Source of the DNA: Litsea cubeba
Taxonomy: Eukaryota > Streptophyta > Magnoliopsida > Laurales > Lauraceae
Direction of reading: 5' to 3'
Length of the DNA stretch: 64,000 nt
Assembly (NCBI GenBank): GCA_012931725.1
Contig: CM022944.1
Span: 108,461,127-108,525,126 of the forward strand
Position numbers and translations under genes: made by a program. Of this stretch, positions 1-11,728 are shown in pieces. Below the pieces are notes generated by a model, which had not been told where the DNA came from, ran no database searches, and worked only from the letters and a program-made list of their open reading frames with translations. How positions within the stretch are numbered: position 1 is the first letter of the stretch; every line of letters starts with the position of its first letter.

Positions 1-1592
1 TGAAATGCTAGAGTTTGCATTCGGGTTAGGGTATCCGTTTGCTCTCTTTGATGGTTCACATGTGACCTTTTAAATCCAAAAAGTTTTTTTAAAAACTTTA
101 AAACAAATCTGATCTTCACTTGTGAATTCAGATTTAAGAGTTTACGTATCTTCTCATTCCAAATTAAGGCTCACGAAAATGCTAGAGTTTGCATTCGGTT
201 TGGGGGGGACATTTTCTCTTTGAAAAACTTACTTGGTATCTCTTTTTCTAAAAAAAACTATGATCCCTTCTTGGTTCCATTTCTCGGATGCAATTTCCAA
301 CCAAACACTTGTGCCTAGCGGTACTAGTATGCCCTTTTGGGTCTATTGTATTCGCAACCGACACATTTGTTTCATTCCTATGTTTGTGCCTAGTGGTGCT
401 AGCACATCCTTTTGGCTCTACTGTGTTCGTGACCGATATATTTGTCTTTTCAGCCTTTTATTTATCTTACCTTGAGTGGGCTATGATCCTCAATAGTTTG
501 GATTAAGGCATACAATTGTTTCTAGCAAGTACTACTACGCTCGCTTTGTGTCTACTATACATGTGATTGGAACAATTGTCTGATCTATGGCTTTCTGCCT
601 TTCTCATCTCACTTGAGTTGGACCTTGTCCTCTCAAGTGATATAAAAAGGTGGACACATAGTTTCTCATTTGTTATCAATATATTCTTGTGATTACTAAT
701 AGATGTGGAATTGTTTCAGAGTTTTCGAAAACTAACATGGTAGCTTCATTAACCATCACTTTCGACGAAAACAGGTACTAGCTCATACTTCAAGAAAAGC
801 AGAATGCACGTGCTAGCAAGCACCTTGCTAGTTGCCGAAGTGTCATTTCCTTTGGCAACTCTGCCGACTCCAGGTCGACTGCTACTCCCGAACCATTTAA
901 CTTCCCGAAGAAGAAGCTAAACCAGTCAAAAACCAAAGGACTTCCTTGGGACATGTCACCTCCATGACACCCAAGGCAAATATCAGGAAAGCTAAAGCAC
1001 ATGGCATTCCCACAAAGCTTCACCCTTCCAGCAACCAGGTCAACTACAAAACTTCGTCCCCACGCCTTCTTCTCTAAAACAAAGGAGATTCCAAAGATCT
1101 GCAAGGCCAACATACTTGGCCCCAATCAAAGATAATAGGTTCTATCCTCTCACATGAAGGAGGAGAATCTTGTCTTCCATTCAAAAACAAATTCCACGTG
1201 AACAAACTCGCTTCTACAAGCCCAAAGTCAACTCACTCATCCCAAGGCATACAACCCTTTAGTTAGACCCCTTTAGTTAGACCCCTCGTCCTCACGAGTC
1301 CGAGCTCATAGAACTCAAGGCATTGATTCGACAGGCAAAAGTCTGATATGAATCTTGTCTGTGCCCAACTTCAAAACAGACAGACTAGGTTGCTTCCATT
1401 GATGGTGTACATCCTTCATCGCTAGAGCCAACCGATGCTCAGATTGCTCGCCGTATACGCCGTCATGCGCAATACCAGTAAAAGAGGCTTGAAGATCAAA
1501 GGAGTTAGCTTCCTTCACTCCGAGTCTTTAAAAAATGGGTCCAAAACAACAGACCCAAAAAGAAATACCTATCTAGTTCAAGCAAATTGTGA
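1..1592. other. Degenerate retroelement-like flank of the MULE
   Basis: I recognise no gene here. A 21-bp segment at 3-23 recurs at 179-199. A unit of about 63 bp at 309-371 recurs at 385-447, with a weaker third copy near 520. A TATA-like ATATAAAAAGG lies at about 642-652. Repeats followed by a TATA box suggest the U3 part of an old LTR, but I found no LTR ends, primer-binding site or clear gag. The short open frames overlap one another and have no motif I know. Confidence 0.25.
309..447. repeat. Imperfect direct repeat, period about 76 bp
   Basis: Two copies begin TTGTGCCTAG and end near ACATTTGT / ATATTTGT. They differ at roughly a quarter of positions, so the duplication is old. It looks like repeated U3 sequence of an LTR, which is an inference. 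Confidence 0.5.
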
Positions 1593-1601
1593 ATTTTCAA
1601 A
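1593..1601. repeat. 9-bp target-site duplication of the MULE, left copy
   Basis: ATTTTCAAA directly precedes the left terminal inverted repeat and is repeated exactly at 20874-20882 after the right one. A 9-bp TSD is the usual size for Mutator-like elements. Confidence 0.93.
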
Positions 1602-2240
1602 GGGGATTTGACATATTGGCCCCTCTTAGACACTGTTGTCCCAATACCATGACTGATAGTTAGCTAATGTCACCAGAGTCATTTGACTCTGGTATCCCTT
1701 TTTTTTTTTTACTTTTTTGCCCAGGATCCCATGATATCATGGGATCCAAATGTAAAAAGTAAAAAACAGAGCATACGTTTAAAAAATCCTAGACCTTATA
1801 AAATCCTATTTCACTTTTCACCATTTCCTTTCACCCATTTCGTTTTTCACCATTCCCTTTCACCCATTTCGCTTTTCACCTTTCCCCTACCTCTGCAACG
1901 AACAGCAACCAAAACCCAAATGGGTCCTTCTTCTCCGGTCAACAGATTTGGCGTCGACGAAATGGCGGAAGCACACTGGTTCGTCTTCCTCGTCTCTGAC
2001 CGGCAGCGACCATTGGGCTATCTTCTTTCCTTCTCCGGCTACACCAAGAACCAAGAAAGGAGGCACGATTTGTTCATGTAAAACTTTTGTTTCTGTAATT
2101 GGGTTCTATAATTTGTAGTTTTTCTCTTTTGTGTTGATGTTTGGAAATGGGTTATTATGTTTATTGATGATGAGAGGGCTATGTCAGGGATTGGGTTCCT
2201 TTTCCTTGTCATTTTCTTCTTGGTTGGGTGTGCAAAAAGG
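1602..2240 (+). repeat. MULE left terminal inverted repeat
   Basis: Matches the reverse complement of about 20180-20873. It contains two palindromes: CCAGAGTCATTTGACTCTGG at 1673-1692, and a perfect 24-bp palindrome at 1724-1747 with core CCCATGATATCATGGG. A GC-richer stretch at 1920-2080 reads open (ATG at 1920) in this copy, but a one-base difference breaks it in the right copy, so I do not call it a gene. The inner boundary is approximate. Confidence 0.85.
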
Positions 2241-3463
2241 GTTTTCTCATTATGTTTTGGATGAGATAGAGATGGGTTCGAACTCTTGGATGATGTCAGA
2301 GATGGGTTTTCTATTTTAAATGTGTTCGTTTGATTCTGGAAGATGAAAATGTGCATGAGTTCTTTTTTATTTGATGGTGATGTTTGCTGTTGTTTGATTC
2401 TTTAACTGGAAAATGTTTGCTTTGTTTTGATCAATGCAGACAAACTCTTTCTGTGTAAAGGAAGACTAGCATTGGGGAGTAACCCAGTCTTGGAGAGGAT
2501 TAGAAGAGAAAAAGAAAAAAAAGGTTGACCGTCCAGTTCTGTTGTTCCATTTTCTGTTTGTCTCTTCTCTCCTGAGTGCAATCCACGTCACCAGTAGCTT
2601 CCATTGTATCCCTCGCCAACTGGCCCCATTGGTCTCCTGTAGTGTAAGGTATATGCCTTTTCTGATCCATTTTTTTAGCAATTGGGTTTTATTTTGTGCT
2701 GGTAGTTGGTGTGTTGGGGCCCAACTGTGGGAGAAATTGTAGTAGTTAATTGTTGGCCCTTTTGTTTATCTGGATCAGTTGTGTGGATGCTTGTGGAAAC
2801 ATGAGTGTTATTCATGAGTGTTATTCATCAATCTAGGTTGACTAAAGAGTTCTACTTAGAACTCCTTAAAAAAAATAAAATCGATTACAAATGAACTAAC
2901 AAAGGAGAACATGTGAATGTTTGTTCAGGTATCTAGAAGTTGGTGAAACACATGCCAATGTCTAAGACAAAAGTAAGCAATCCCCAATATATGTCTGTGC
3001 AGAATTACATCAAACATTTGGGGTTTATGCTAATTAGGAATACATTTAGTGATGTGTAAGATGAATGTGCATAGATGTGAATGGTACGATAAAATGTTAC
3101 TTAGAAAATTCTATTTCTGTCAATACTAAGTGTGTATACCAGTTTGGTAGCTATGATTGATATGTATGATAAGTCATGCTTACCTATCCTCTCTATATGG
3201 AATTTCATGTCTCATTAATGTGTCATGGTAGAACTCAATGTACCCTAATTCAATTCCAAGGGCCATACTCAATTTTATTTATAAACTGATTTTATGTGGC
3301 ATATATGGTACACACTCCCAAAGTACTCCTAAGTGGACTGTAACTAGAACAAATGGCAAATGGGATGACATATGGCAGTGGGATCAAATTGTACATACAT
3401 ATGAAATTTTATTTCTCTCATATGGTGTACACACCTACATTGATGGATTTGGTTTTATTATAG
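2241..3463 (+). other. 5' region of the MULE PMD gene
   Basis: AT-rich sequence between the left inverted repeat and the first PMD codon. No coding motif was found. It presumably holds the 5' leader and intron of the PMD transcript, but I see no decisive TATA box. Confidence 0.35.
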
Positions 3464-5870
3464 ATGGCGGAATTCAACCCTGGTCCACTTGACAGAAGCA
3501 TTCTGCAAGAACAAGATGACCATATTTCTGAAGTCATATGGAGTGGCAGGGTATGTTGAACTTTATGTATACAAGAACACATTTTGTTTAAGTTCCCATA
3601 TAACTGTGCATGGTGTATTTGCATTAATTATTTTGATACAGGATGTGGGACCACTCGTTTGTAAGCCGGCAACCATACTGCAGGACAAGTGGTCTTTGAA
3701 CGATACTTAAGAAGCATTCGTTCAAGAAACGGGCCTCCATCACCTTTCTAAATTGCAAAAAAAATCACTATTGACCATGCACTAATTTCTGCATTAGTAG
3801 AGAGATGGAGGCCAGAGACAAACACTTTCCATTTGGCTAGTGGAGAAGCAACAGTCACTCTTGAAGATGTTACTTACATATATGGGTTACCATCAATGGG
3901 AGAGTAGTTACAGGGCGTACATTCTCTAGCCCTACCACAGTTAGTGAGGTGTGTTTAGAGTTGTTGGGTAAACAACCTCAACAAGGCAGGGATTGCAATG
4001 GCAGTGACTTAAAATTGACTTGGCTGGTGAAGAACTTTAGTAAACTTTCTAAGAAATCTTCGAAGAATTAGCAAATAATGGCTACAAGGGCATATCTTTT
4101 TTGTTTGGTGGCGGGTCAGATTTTTACAAACACTTCCAGGTCGATTGGGGGGGGGGGCATGGATTTTAGAGCTTTTCAGGGAGTTCAAAAGATTTGCTTG
4201 GGGCCTCGCATGCTTGGCGAATATTTACCGACAGCTATCAAGAAGAACAATTGCCAAATCAACCAGCAAGCATGAAGGTTCTAAGAGGCCTACTGACCAC
4301 CAGAAGACCTTAGGCGGGCCTGTTCAACTCTTGCAAGTAAAAAAAGCTTACCCATTTGTACACACTGTTTGTAAGAATTGTCTAAATTTTACTCCATAAT
4401 ATTCTAATAATGCCTACTAATTATTTGAATCAGATTTGGGCCATATCTCGTATGTCAATCGGGCGAGAAATTAAATCAACTCAACAATGGCATGATGACT
4501 TCGAATTCCCCCTTAGCCGGATGTGGTCCCGGCGCTTGAAGAGTCACAATACCTTCTCCATGGTGGAAGTTGTTCGTAAACAACTTGATGACCATGATCC
4601 ATATAATGTAAGCGCTTACATATAATATGTAATTACGGGATATACATATATTGTTTGGTACTTTTTGAACATTTTGAAGTATATAAATGTACTTGATGTT
4701 TTATTTAATAAATGCAGTTCATTTGGCGGCCATATGTTGGTTTTTCTGAGGAATTGGCCAAGATAGTGGATGAACATGAAATGGAGGTATTTTGCTCACA
4801 GATTGTGGTGGTCTGTTACTGGATTGTTGAACGCCATAATAGCAATCGCGTGATGAAGCAATTCGGCTTTCAACAAATAGCTCCCCCTCCATTCTACAGT
4901 GCATTAAATAGGGAAGATAGGGTATTGAAGGCCACCGTAGGCTATTCAAAGAAAATGAAAGGAATTAAAGAGTGGAATGGTAGAAAGAAATTGGTGCTTA
5001 AAGGGGAAGTTGAAGTTGATAGCAACCGTCACTCCGATGAGTACTTTCAGTGGTATAGGGGTATCACCAGATTGAGGATCGGACGATTTGAAGTTGTGGA
5101 AGGCGCCACTAACCCTGACCTTGAGCAAGAGCATAATCACACACAACAAGATCCAGGTCCCTCTCAACCGCATCCACAAACAGATTTGTCCGACTCAACT
5201 ATGATGGAGATTGGTGATTTTGCATCCCATTTATTGGTAGGAATTGAAGATATGAAGAAGCAACCAGAGAAGGAAAAAAAGATTGATGAATTCTTGGATA
5301 GAATAGGTCGTAAGATCAGGCGATTTAAATCAGCGTGTGCTTCCAGGTTTGTGGAATTCAAGATGCAAGATTGCATTAGCTCCAGCTCAGATGAGGAGGA
5401 GAGGAAAGTACATGGCACATACTTATTTGTTGTTAATCTCTTAAATATTACTATTTATGGGGTTATGATTGAATAAATGTTTATATGCATTACAGAGACC
5501 AAAAACATCGGATGACAGCATCAGTCAACTGACGCCCGGTAATGTCCCATTACAAATGCCTCCACATCCCATCCCATCAAGTCCAATTCCTGTAGATAGC
5601 ATATCCTCCCAACCTGTTGAGGACATCCTATCTAGTCCAAGTGGTTTTCTTACCCCTCCACAACCAGTTACAACGCAAGAATCTATTGTAGAACTGTCAC
5701 CAGGCGAGTCTCTCCCCTCCAGGATAATAAGGATCAAAGCCAGGCATAGGAAGAATACGCTGCCTGTGCGGTTTCAGCCATACCAGGTGACAACTTATGG
5801 AGCCCGCAGTGCTGAGTACAGTCTTACAGTTGAGGAGGCTGCCTGACTTGACATTTTCTGGAATGAATAT
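3464..5870 (+). pseudogene. Plant mobile domain (PMD) gene of the MULE, decayed
   Basis: The ATG at 3464 opens with NPGPLDRSIL. Further blocks typical of PMD (PF10536) proteins follow in order: ALVERWRPETNTFH and TLEDVTYIYGLP (about 3790-3890), ATRAYLFCLVAGQ (about 4080), WRPYVGF plus VERHNSNRVMKQFG (4718-4880), then a Pro/Ser-rich linker (5496-5850). Plausible splice sites are 3551 (GT), 3640-3641 (AG), 4608 (GT), 4716-4717 (AG), 5408 (GT) and 5494-5495 (AG). Breaks: a frame change in exon 2, stop codons at about 3750 and 4070, a one-base loss near 3893, another frame change near 4150-4200, and TGA near 5844. PMD is a plant domain of unclear biochemistry found in host proteins such as MAIN/MAIL1 and in transposons. 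The next exons encode a C48 protease, so this was probably one fused gene. Confidence 0.8.
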
Positions 5871-5960
5871 AAAGCAAGGTAAGTTACTTCTGCTGACATC
5901 TCAAGTAGATAAGTTGTACCTAATGGTCATTTGGGATTGAATCAATTGTGGTTATTGCAG

Positions 5961-6969
5961 TGATCCCTCGTTAGCCAAAATCTGCACGGTTATCCCTGCC
6001 ATCAAAATGGGGGGGCTCCTACATAATGACTGGCTACATACCAAGGTGACGACAAACAACATACAATGACTAATTGGTTTCAGTAACTTGCGTGTGTGCG
6101 TACCAAATATGTGATCTTGAATTATGTGTTCTTACCGAATCTAAATTTTACAGGCCATGGATTATTGGTTTGAAATTCTGGCTACTAAAGTGCGGGGTGC
6201 TCACTTTTTCCATTCTAGCTTTGCGGTATGATCATAATAAAGCCTCCCACTAGCGTAATTTTCTGCATTCAAAAGTAATGATAGTCACATCAAACATGCC
6301 TCCATTCATTGTTTCCACAGGAATGGTACAGAGATCCAAAAATACATCCGGATACCTACAATAATGCTTTTGGATCCCCAGAGAGAAGATACCATTACAG
6401 CTTCAGCTCTCGCGATTGGCTGGTACTCTCGATGTGTACAGACAGCCATTTTACACTCTTGGTAGGAAACGTCAAAGTGGGAAGATGGGAATATTACAAC
6501 AGCTTAGATGATTTTGTTGACGTTCAGTTTCTAGAATATTTAGTAAGTGCCGATTTCATCAGTTTCATCTAAGATCCATAACAAAAATTTGAAATGAACT
6601 AATGGTAACGCATGTTCTTTTCCAGACCATTTTTGTCTCATCACGGCTTCGTGATAATGGTTGGCCCAATCCCTCAAGTTGGAGGCTAGTGAGGATACTG
6701 AACCTGCCACAACAAGTCAATGGGTGAGTAGGTATTAAATCAATAATCTATTGATTTCATTATTATTGCATAAAAATGTATTAACATGAAATAGACATGT
6801 ACAGCCATGATTGTGGGTTTTTCACTTTGGCGTATGTGGAGCACATTGTCACAGGCCGGCCTATGATTTCAACCAAGATGACATGTGGTATTATAGAGCG
6901 AATGCCGTACACGATATTTATCTACAACAAATGGCAACACATCAGGATCAGCTTATTCAAGAGCATTGA
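5961..6969 (+). pseudogene. C48 (Ulp1/SENP-like) cysteine protease domain of the MULE
   Basis: Four or five short exons (about 5961-6044, 6153-6225, 6322-6542, 6627-6723, 6794-6969) lie between good GT/AG borders. The His block reads DSHFTLLVGN, the next block EYYNSLDD, and the Cys block SHDCGFFTLAYVEHI, with Gln a few residues before (LPQQVNG). This fits the His-Asp-Gln-Cys catalytic layout of Ulp1 proteases, which remove SUMO. The position where Asp is usual appears to read Asn in YYNSL. A one-base frameshift near 6860 separates the Cys block from the C-terminal tail (WYYRANAVHDIYLQQM), which ends at TGA 6967-6969. It follows the PMD exons directly and was likely the C-terminal half of one PMD-C48 protein. 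Ulp1-like genes in MULEs are established; the role here is unknown. Confidence 0.8.
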
Positions 6970-7194
6970 AGTTTGTGTTCTTTTGTGAATGCAAGTATTT
7001 TTTGACGATGTAAATGGAAACAATTTGTACTTGTAGGTGGATATATTTTGTGAATACCGTATGGAGGATGGGATGATGTAACTAGAAATGATCTGTTATG
7101 GAATGTGTAAATACTTCTGAAGGAGATATTTTTGCACATGGTGTTTGAATTTGTTTGTGGTTTTATTTCTTATGTTTGTGTTGCAGGGTGTTTA

Positions 7195-8720
7195 TATGAA
7201 GACTGATAATCCCATGATATCATGGCTTTTCATAGGCTGACATAGATAACTCTAAATCGGATGATGATATCCAACTATTTTTACATTACATTTGCATAAA
7301 ATTATTTGACATAGAGCATTGTGCTTGATTGTTGCATTCAATATATGCAATAGAGACTTAGTGATTCATCCATAAAATACAAGACAGTCTTACAAAATGA
7401 AGACACTTTGTATCGAACAAACTGAAAAACCATGATAGCATGGGATAATCCCATGATAGCATGGCTTTTCTGCATTTAATTTTGGGTAAAATGTTAGTCC
7501 AACAACAAAATATTAAAAACGATTCTTCACAAAAAACACTCGTATAGCCTTCGCATTCATGGTTATGTGTCAATTTGGCATGGTCTAGAAGCTGATGATT
7601 GCTTAATAAAATACTTATGTTACTTAAAAAATGAAGGCAATTTGTGATATAAAAATTAAAAAAGCCATGATATCATGGGATAATCCCATGATATCATGGC
7701 TTTTCTACAACTCGTTTGGACAAACTGTTAGTCCAACAACAGAACATTAAAAATGAGTCTTCACAAAAATCACTCTTGTAACCTTCTCATTTATGGTCAT
7801 TTGTCGATTAGGAATGGTTTATTATTATTGATTGCTAAATAAAATACATATGTTACTTACAAAATGCAGGCAGTTTGTGATATAGAAGCTGAAAAAGCCA
7901 TGATATCATGGGATAATCCCATGATATCATGGTGTTTCTGCAACTCGTTTGGACAGACTGTTAGTCCAACAACGCATTCTTTAAAAATGATTGTTCACAA
8001 AAATCACTCGTGTAGGCTTCGCATTTTTCTGGTCATTTGTCAATTAGGCATGGTCTATTATTATTGATTGCTAAATAAAATACATATGTTACTTACAAAA
8101 TGCAGGCAGTTTGTGATATAGAAGCTGAAAAAGCCAATGATATCATGGGATAATCCCATGATATCATGGCGTTTCTGGAACTCGTTTGGGCCTGTTAGTC
8201 CAACAACGCATTCTACTTGGTAGTTGCAGAATGAAACGATGCCCATGTAGACCTATTTAGCATTGTATGCCATTATATTTTCCCCCTTAAAATATAGAAT
8301 TCACTATAACAGCTGAGGGAGACTGATTTTTGCAACTCGTTTGGGCAGACTGTTAGTCCAACAACGCATTCTACTTGCTGGTTGCAGAATGAAATGATGC
8401 CCATGTAGACCTATTTTGCATTGTATGCCATTATATTTCCCCCTTTAAAATATAGAATTCACTACAACAGCTGAGGGGGACTGATTTCTGCAACAGTCGT
8501 GCCTTAGAAATGGCAGCCATGTTTTTTAAGTACTTTTCATAGTCTCCAATTTTTATGGCACCGTCTAAGAAAAATATTACTGTGCTTGCTGTTTGCAGAA
8601 AGTCAGTGCGATATGGAGACCTATTAAACCCCCCATATCATGTGAATTGTGGTTGAAGAGAACTTGTGGGATAAACTGGTTTCATGGGACGGTGCCATGA
8701 AATCATGGCTTCTCTGCAGA
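7195..8720. repeat. Tandem array of nested palindromes between convergent MULE genes
   Basis: The period is about 235 bp. Each full unit has two CCATGATATCATGG palindromes arranged as a larger inverted repeat; at 7660-7704 the arms are 22 bp, perfect, around one central base. Other copies: 7212-7225 (single), 7430-7464 (both arms with GATAGC), 7897-7931, 8134-8169 (one extra A), and a degenerate copy at about 8682-8708. A second inverted repeat, TTGGAC...GTCCAA, follows most units. The same core palindrome lies in both terminal inverted repeats. A further 140-bp duplication covers about 8200-8490. Confidence 0.9.
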
Positions 8721-8989
8721 ATATTGGGGTCCAAAGTTCAACAACAAAAGATTATATTACACTTCAACAAAAGTTCAACAACATATTGGGGTACAAGTAG
8801 CAATACATTTGGTGGAATTATATTACACTTCCACTAAAAGTGATTATATAACAATAATCAGAATAGGTGTACAGATTTACAATTGGTTAGTGTCTGTCTT
8901 CAAAACAACATGTGTCTACCAAAATTATATACAACACACCATATACACCTGTTACTTACAAAAAAGCTATTATGTAAATCACTTCAGTT

Positions 8990-10919
8990 TCAGAATGGAG
9001 GATTGTTGCAAGACTGACGATTATGTCCAACTTCTCTACAATTTGAGCATGTAACTTGTCGTTGTACCCGATCCTCCATTCTAATCCTCTTTTTCTTCGG
9101 TCGTCTAGCTTGTCGCCTCGCATGCGGAGGTAGTATTGGATGCTCCTGTCTATGCTCCCACTGATGGATGTCTGTTGTTGCATGCACTATTTGATTGTAG
9201 GTTACACGGTAAGTTTATGCAGAAAATCATTCTTCACAAAAATCATATGGGTCCCGACTTCTGAAACTAATTGCTGACATAGCATGCGAACAGAGAATGC
9301 CCATTAAATCCCATTTTTGACAAGTGCAAGAATGTCGATCGAGATGGACAACATCCATAAAGTAGCCAGAATCAATCTGATATTCTTCAGGACCTGCTTG
9401 CCTTGCATGTAGTCGACGAGAACCATCTTTTTCTTTGCCCAAATATCTTTCAAAATATGGTGTCAAACGCGATTCTATCATCTGTGAACTGTCACGGCAG
9501 AGTTGGAAGAAATCCATTAATTTTACACGAATCTCCTCTACCTGCCTTGTTATAGGAAGCTCTCGGATGTCCTTCAGTAAGCTATTTGTACATTCAGCTG
9601 AATTTGTAGTTAACATGTCATATCGACAAGGATGTACAAACGCATTCGCCCAACGTTCTTTGCCAATATTCTCAATGTATGCATATGCCTCTTCGTTCAC
9701 ATTCCTTAACTCATTCATGTGCCTTTCATAATCACAACTTCTAGAAGACTTCGCTGCACACCAGAACTTTGAAACAATTGCTCTGTCTTTAAAACGCTCA
9801 CGCACATTTTCTGCAATATGACGACAACAATAACAATGGTTGGCATTTGGATATACATTTTTAATAGCTTCAACAAGGCCTTTTTGTCTGTCTGAACAAC
9901 GGTTAAACCTGGTAATGGACCAAGGGTGATCTTAAAGCAAGATAAGAACCACACCCATGTGTCATAATGTTCGATTTCAGCTATAGCAAATGCGATGGGG
10001 AACAGCCCATGGTTGGAGTCTTGAGTCACGGCAACAAATATGACTCCTGGATATTTGCCACGGAGGTGCGCTCCATCAATGGCGATCAATGGCCTCAGAT
10101 AAGTCTTGAAGGACTGGAGGCTTGACCCAAAGGCAAAGAAGAATTTTGAGAATGAAGAGTCCTGATCCGTATCAAGATGATAATGGGATCTGGGGTTTGT
10201 TCGCATCAACTCGGCACAATAATTTGGCAATATCCTAAATGATTGTTCGTATGAACCTCGAATTGCATCCAGTGCAATCTCTTTTGCCCTGTGAGCCTTC
10301 CTGTAGCCAATAACAACACCAAACTCCAATCTAACATCATTTATAATTTGCTTCGGTTTATACTCAGGATGAAGGCGCACTTTTTCCTTAATGAAATCGG
10401 CTATTAAATTAGCTGTTGCTTGAGGATGAGTCATTCCCATCATTGGTCTTGAACAAGTATGATTAGGATTATAGGTCCGAACTCGAAATTGAGGCCCTGA
10501 TTCCACTAATGAAGCATGAATACGCCATGGGCAACTTTGAACTTCGCACCTAGCAGTAACTTGTGTCCGAGATGTCCTCAAATGCTGTAAACTAAAATTC
10601 GTATACATTGCAAACTTGCTCAAAGTTTTCCTGAATGAGCTGCGATCAATAAAAGTTCTACCATTCCACATATTATGTGCATAATCCTCTTGAGTCACAA
10701 AATCTTCAACCTCATCTTCCATTGGCACTAGTGTGTCCTCAATATTACACTTTTGCATATTATTGGATTGTTGTCTGTTGCATTCTAAGACTTCTTGTTG
10801 GTAGCTTAAACCATTGACACATCTGACAGAATCATGTGGGTTGCCTGCACTATTGTGATCACTATCACTTTCATCTTGATTCAAGACATCAGCCAAATCC
10901 TCATTGGAATCTATATCAT
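8990..10919 (-). pseudogene. mudrA-like MULE transposase, main and C-terminal part
   Basis: Reading leftward from the copia insertion the frame gives an acidic stretch, a zinc-finger-like N-terminal region (CEVQSCPWRIHASL), the DDE catalytic region (LIAIDGAHLRGKYPG, then the block around TQDSNHGLFPIAFAIAE), a SWIM zinc finger (CTCQKWDLMGILCSHAM, about 9270-9320) and a C-terminal CCHC knuckle (CSNCREVGHNRQSC, about 9010-9050), ending at 8990. This order is standard for plant MULE transposases. Breaks: a one-base loss near 9893-9898 in the second catalytic Asp block, and in-frame stops TGA 9227-9229 and TAA 9215-9217. The 5' exons lie beyond the copia element at 18570-19440. Confidence 0.92.
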
Positions 10920-10924
10920 CATTG
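10920..10924. repeat. TSD of the copia element, left copy (CATTG)
   Basis: CATTG precedes the 5' LTR and is repeated at 18570-18574. Removing the element and one copy joins the transposase reading frame. Confidence 0.95.
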
Positions 10925-11119
10925 TGTTGGAATTTGAGATGACTTGAGAAGACCTTTTGAAGAATTGAAGAAATTAATATCTCAAGCATTGTTTTGAGTT
11001 GGAATTATTGTCAACACAATGTCACAAGCATGATGTTAATAGGTTGGTGTTGATAGAGCTTAAAAGAGAAATCAGAGTTGAAACAGTTCAGGAATTCTGA
11101 ATTCCTGAAGCAGAGTGGT

Positions 11120-11312
11120 CGGTCGACCGGGCACCCCATGCGGTCGACCGAGCAAAGAGAAACCTGCAGAAAAAGTTTCAGGTAGCTCCTAGTTATTTTC
11201 GTGACACAGTGCGTCGTCGGTCGACCGGGACCCCAGGATGTCGACCGAGCACGAAAGTTGTCTGTTTCCAGACTGTGTATGATGTCGACCGAGCACAGCA
11301 GGATGTCGACCG
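11120..11312 (+). promoter_or_regulatory. Repeated CGGTCGACCG palindrome boxes upstream of the LTR TATA
   Basis: Three exact CGGTCGACCG palindromes and three weaker GTCGACCGAGC copies. Sirevirus LTRs are known to carry multi-copy symmetric boxes with a CGG-CCG core upstream of the promoter; these fit that description. Confidence 0.7.
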
Positions 11313-11442
11313 AGCACGGGAACCAGAGTTGTGCAGAAACAGAAGTCTTGCACGAAAATTCAGCATTCTTATCTATTACGTTTGGGACTCTTTCTAAACG
11401 AATTGTAGCCTATTTTGAACACACTTAAGGGTTATCATAACC

Positions 11443-11451
11443 TATATAAAG
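11443..11451 (+). promoter_or_regulatory. LTR TATA box
   Basis: TATATAAAG in the middle of the 5' LTR, repeated in the 3' LTR at 17915-17923. The likely transcript start is some 30 bases downstream, which places the hairpin array in the transcript. Confidence 0.7.
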
Positions 11452-11728
11452 GCATGTTTGGTTCGTTTTTAAGAAGACACCAGAGAGAGAAGAAGAGAAG
11501 AGAAAAGAGAGAGAGTTTTGGAGAGAAGAGAGTGCTGTTGCTGTGTTTAGTCTTGTTACAAGTTTCTACAGCAAGTGTGGACGAGGATGTGCTCCTGAAG
11601 ATGGTGTTTCGTCCATAAGATAAGTGTCTCTCTGTTTATGCTTTAATTTTCAATTTGTAAGGGACTGAGAGAGAGAGATTGTAGAGGGGAAAGGTTATAG
11701 AAAAAGGTTTCTATTCTTATTCTATAGA

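Noticed and set aside
1683..2081. 132-codon ORF in the left MULE TIR
   Set aside because: The same segment in the right TIR is frameshifted; no known domain.
7195..8720. CRISPR-like look of regularly spaced palindromic repeats
   Set aside because: The spacers are themselves repeated, the unit is 235 bp, and the setting is a plant transposon.
8956..9183. 75-codon - strand ORF overlapping the transposase C-terminus
   Set aside because: Out of frame with the CCHC knuckle reading, which is clearly the real one.
9435..9731. + strand ORF opposite the transposase
   Set aside because: Shadow of the mudrA coding strand.
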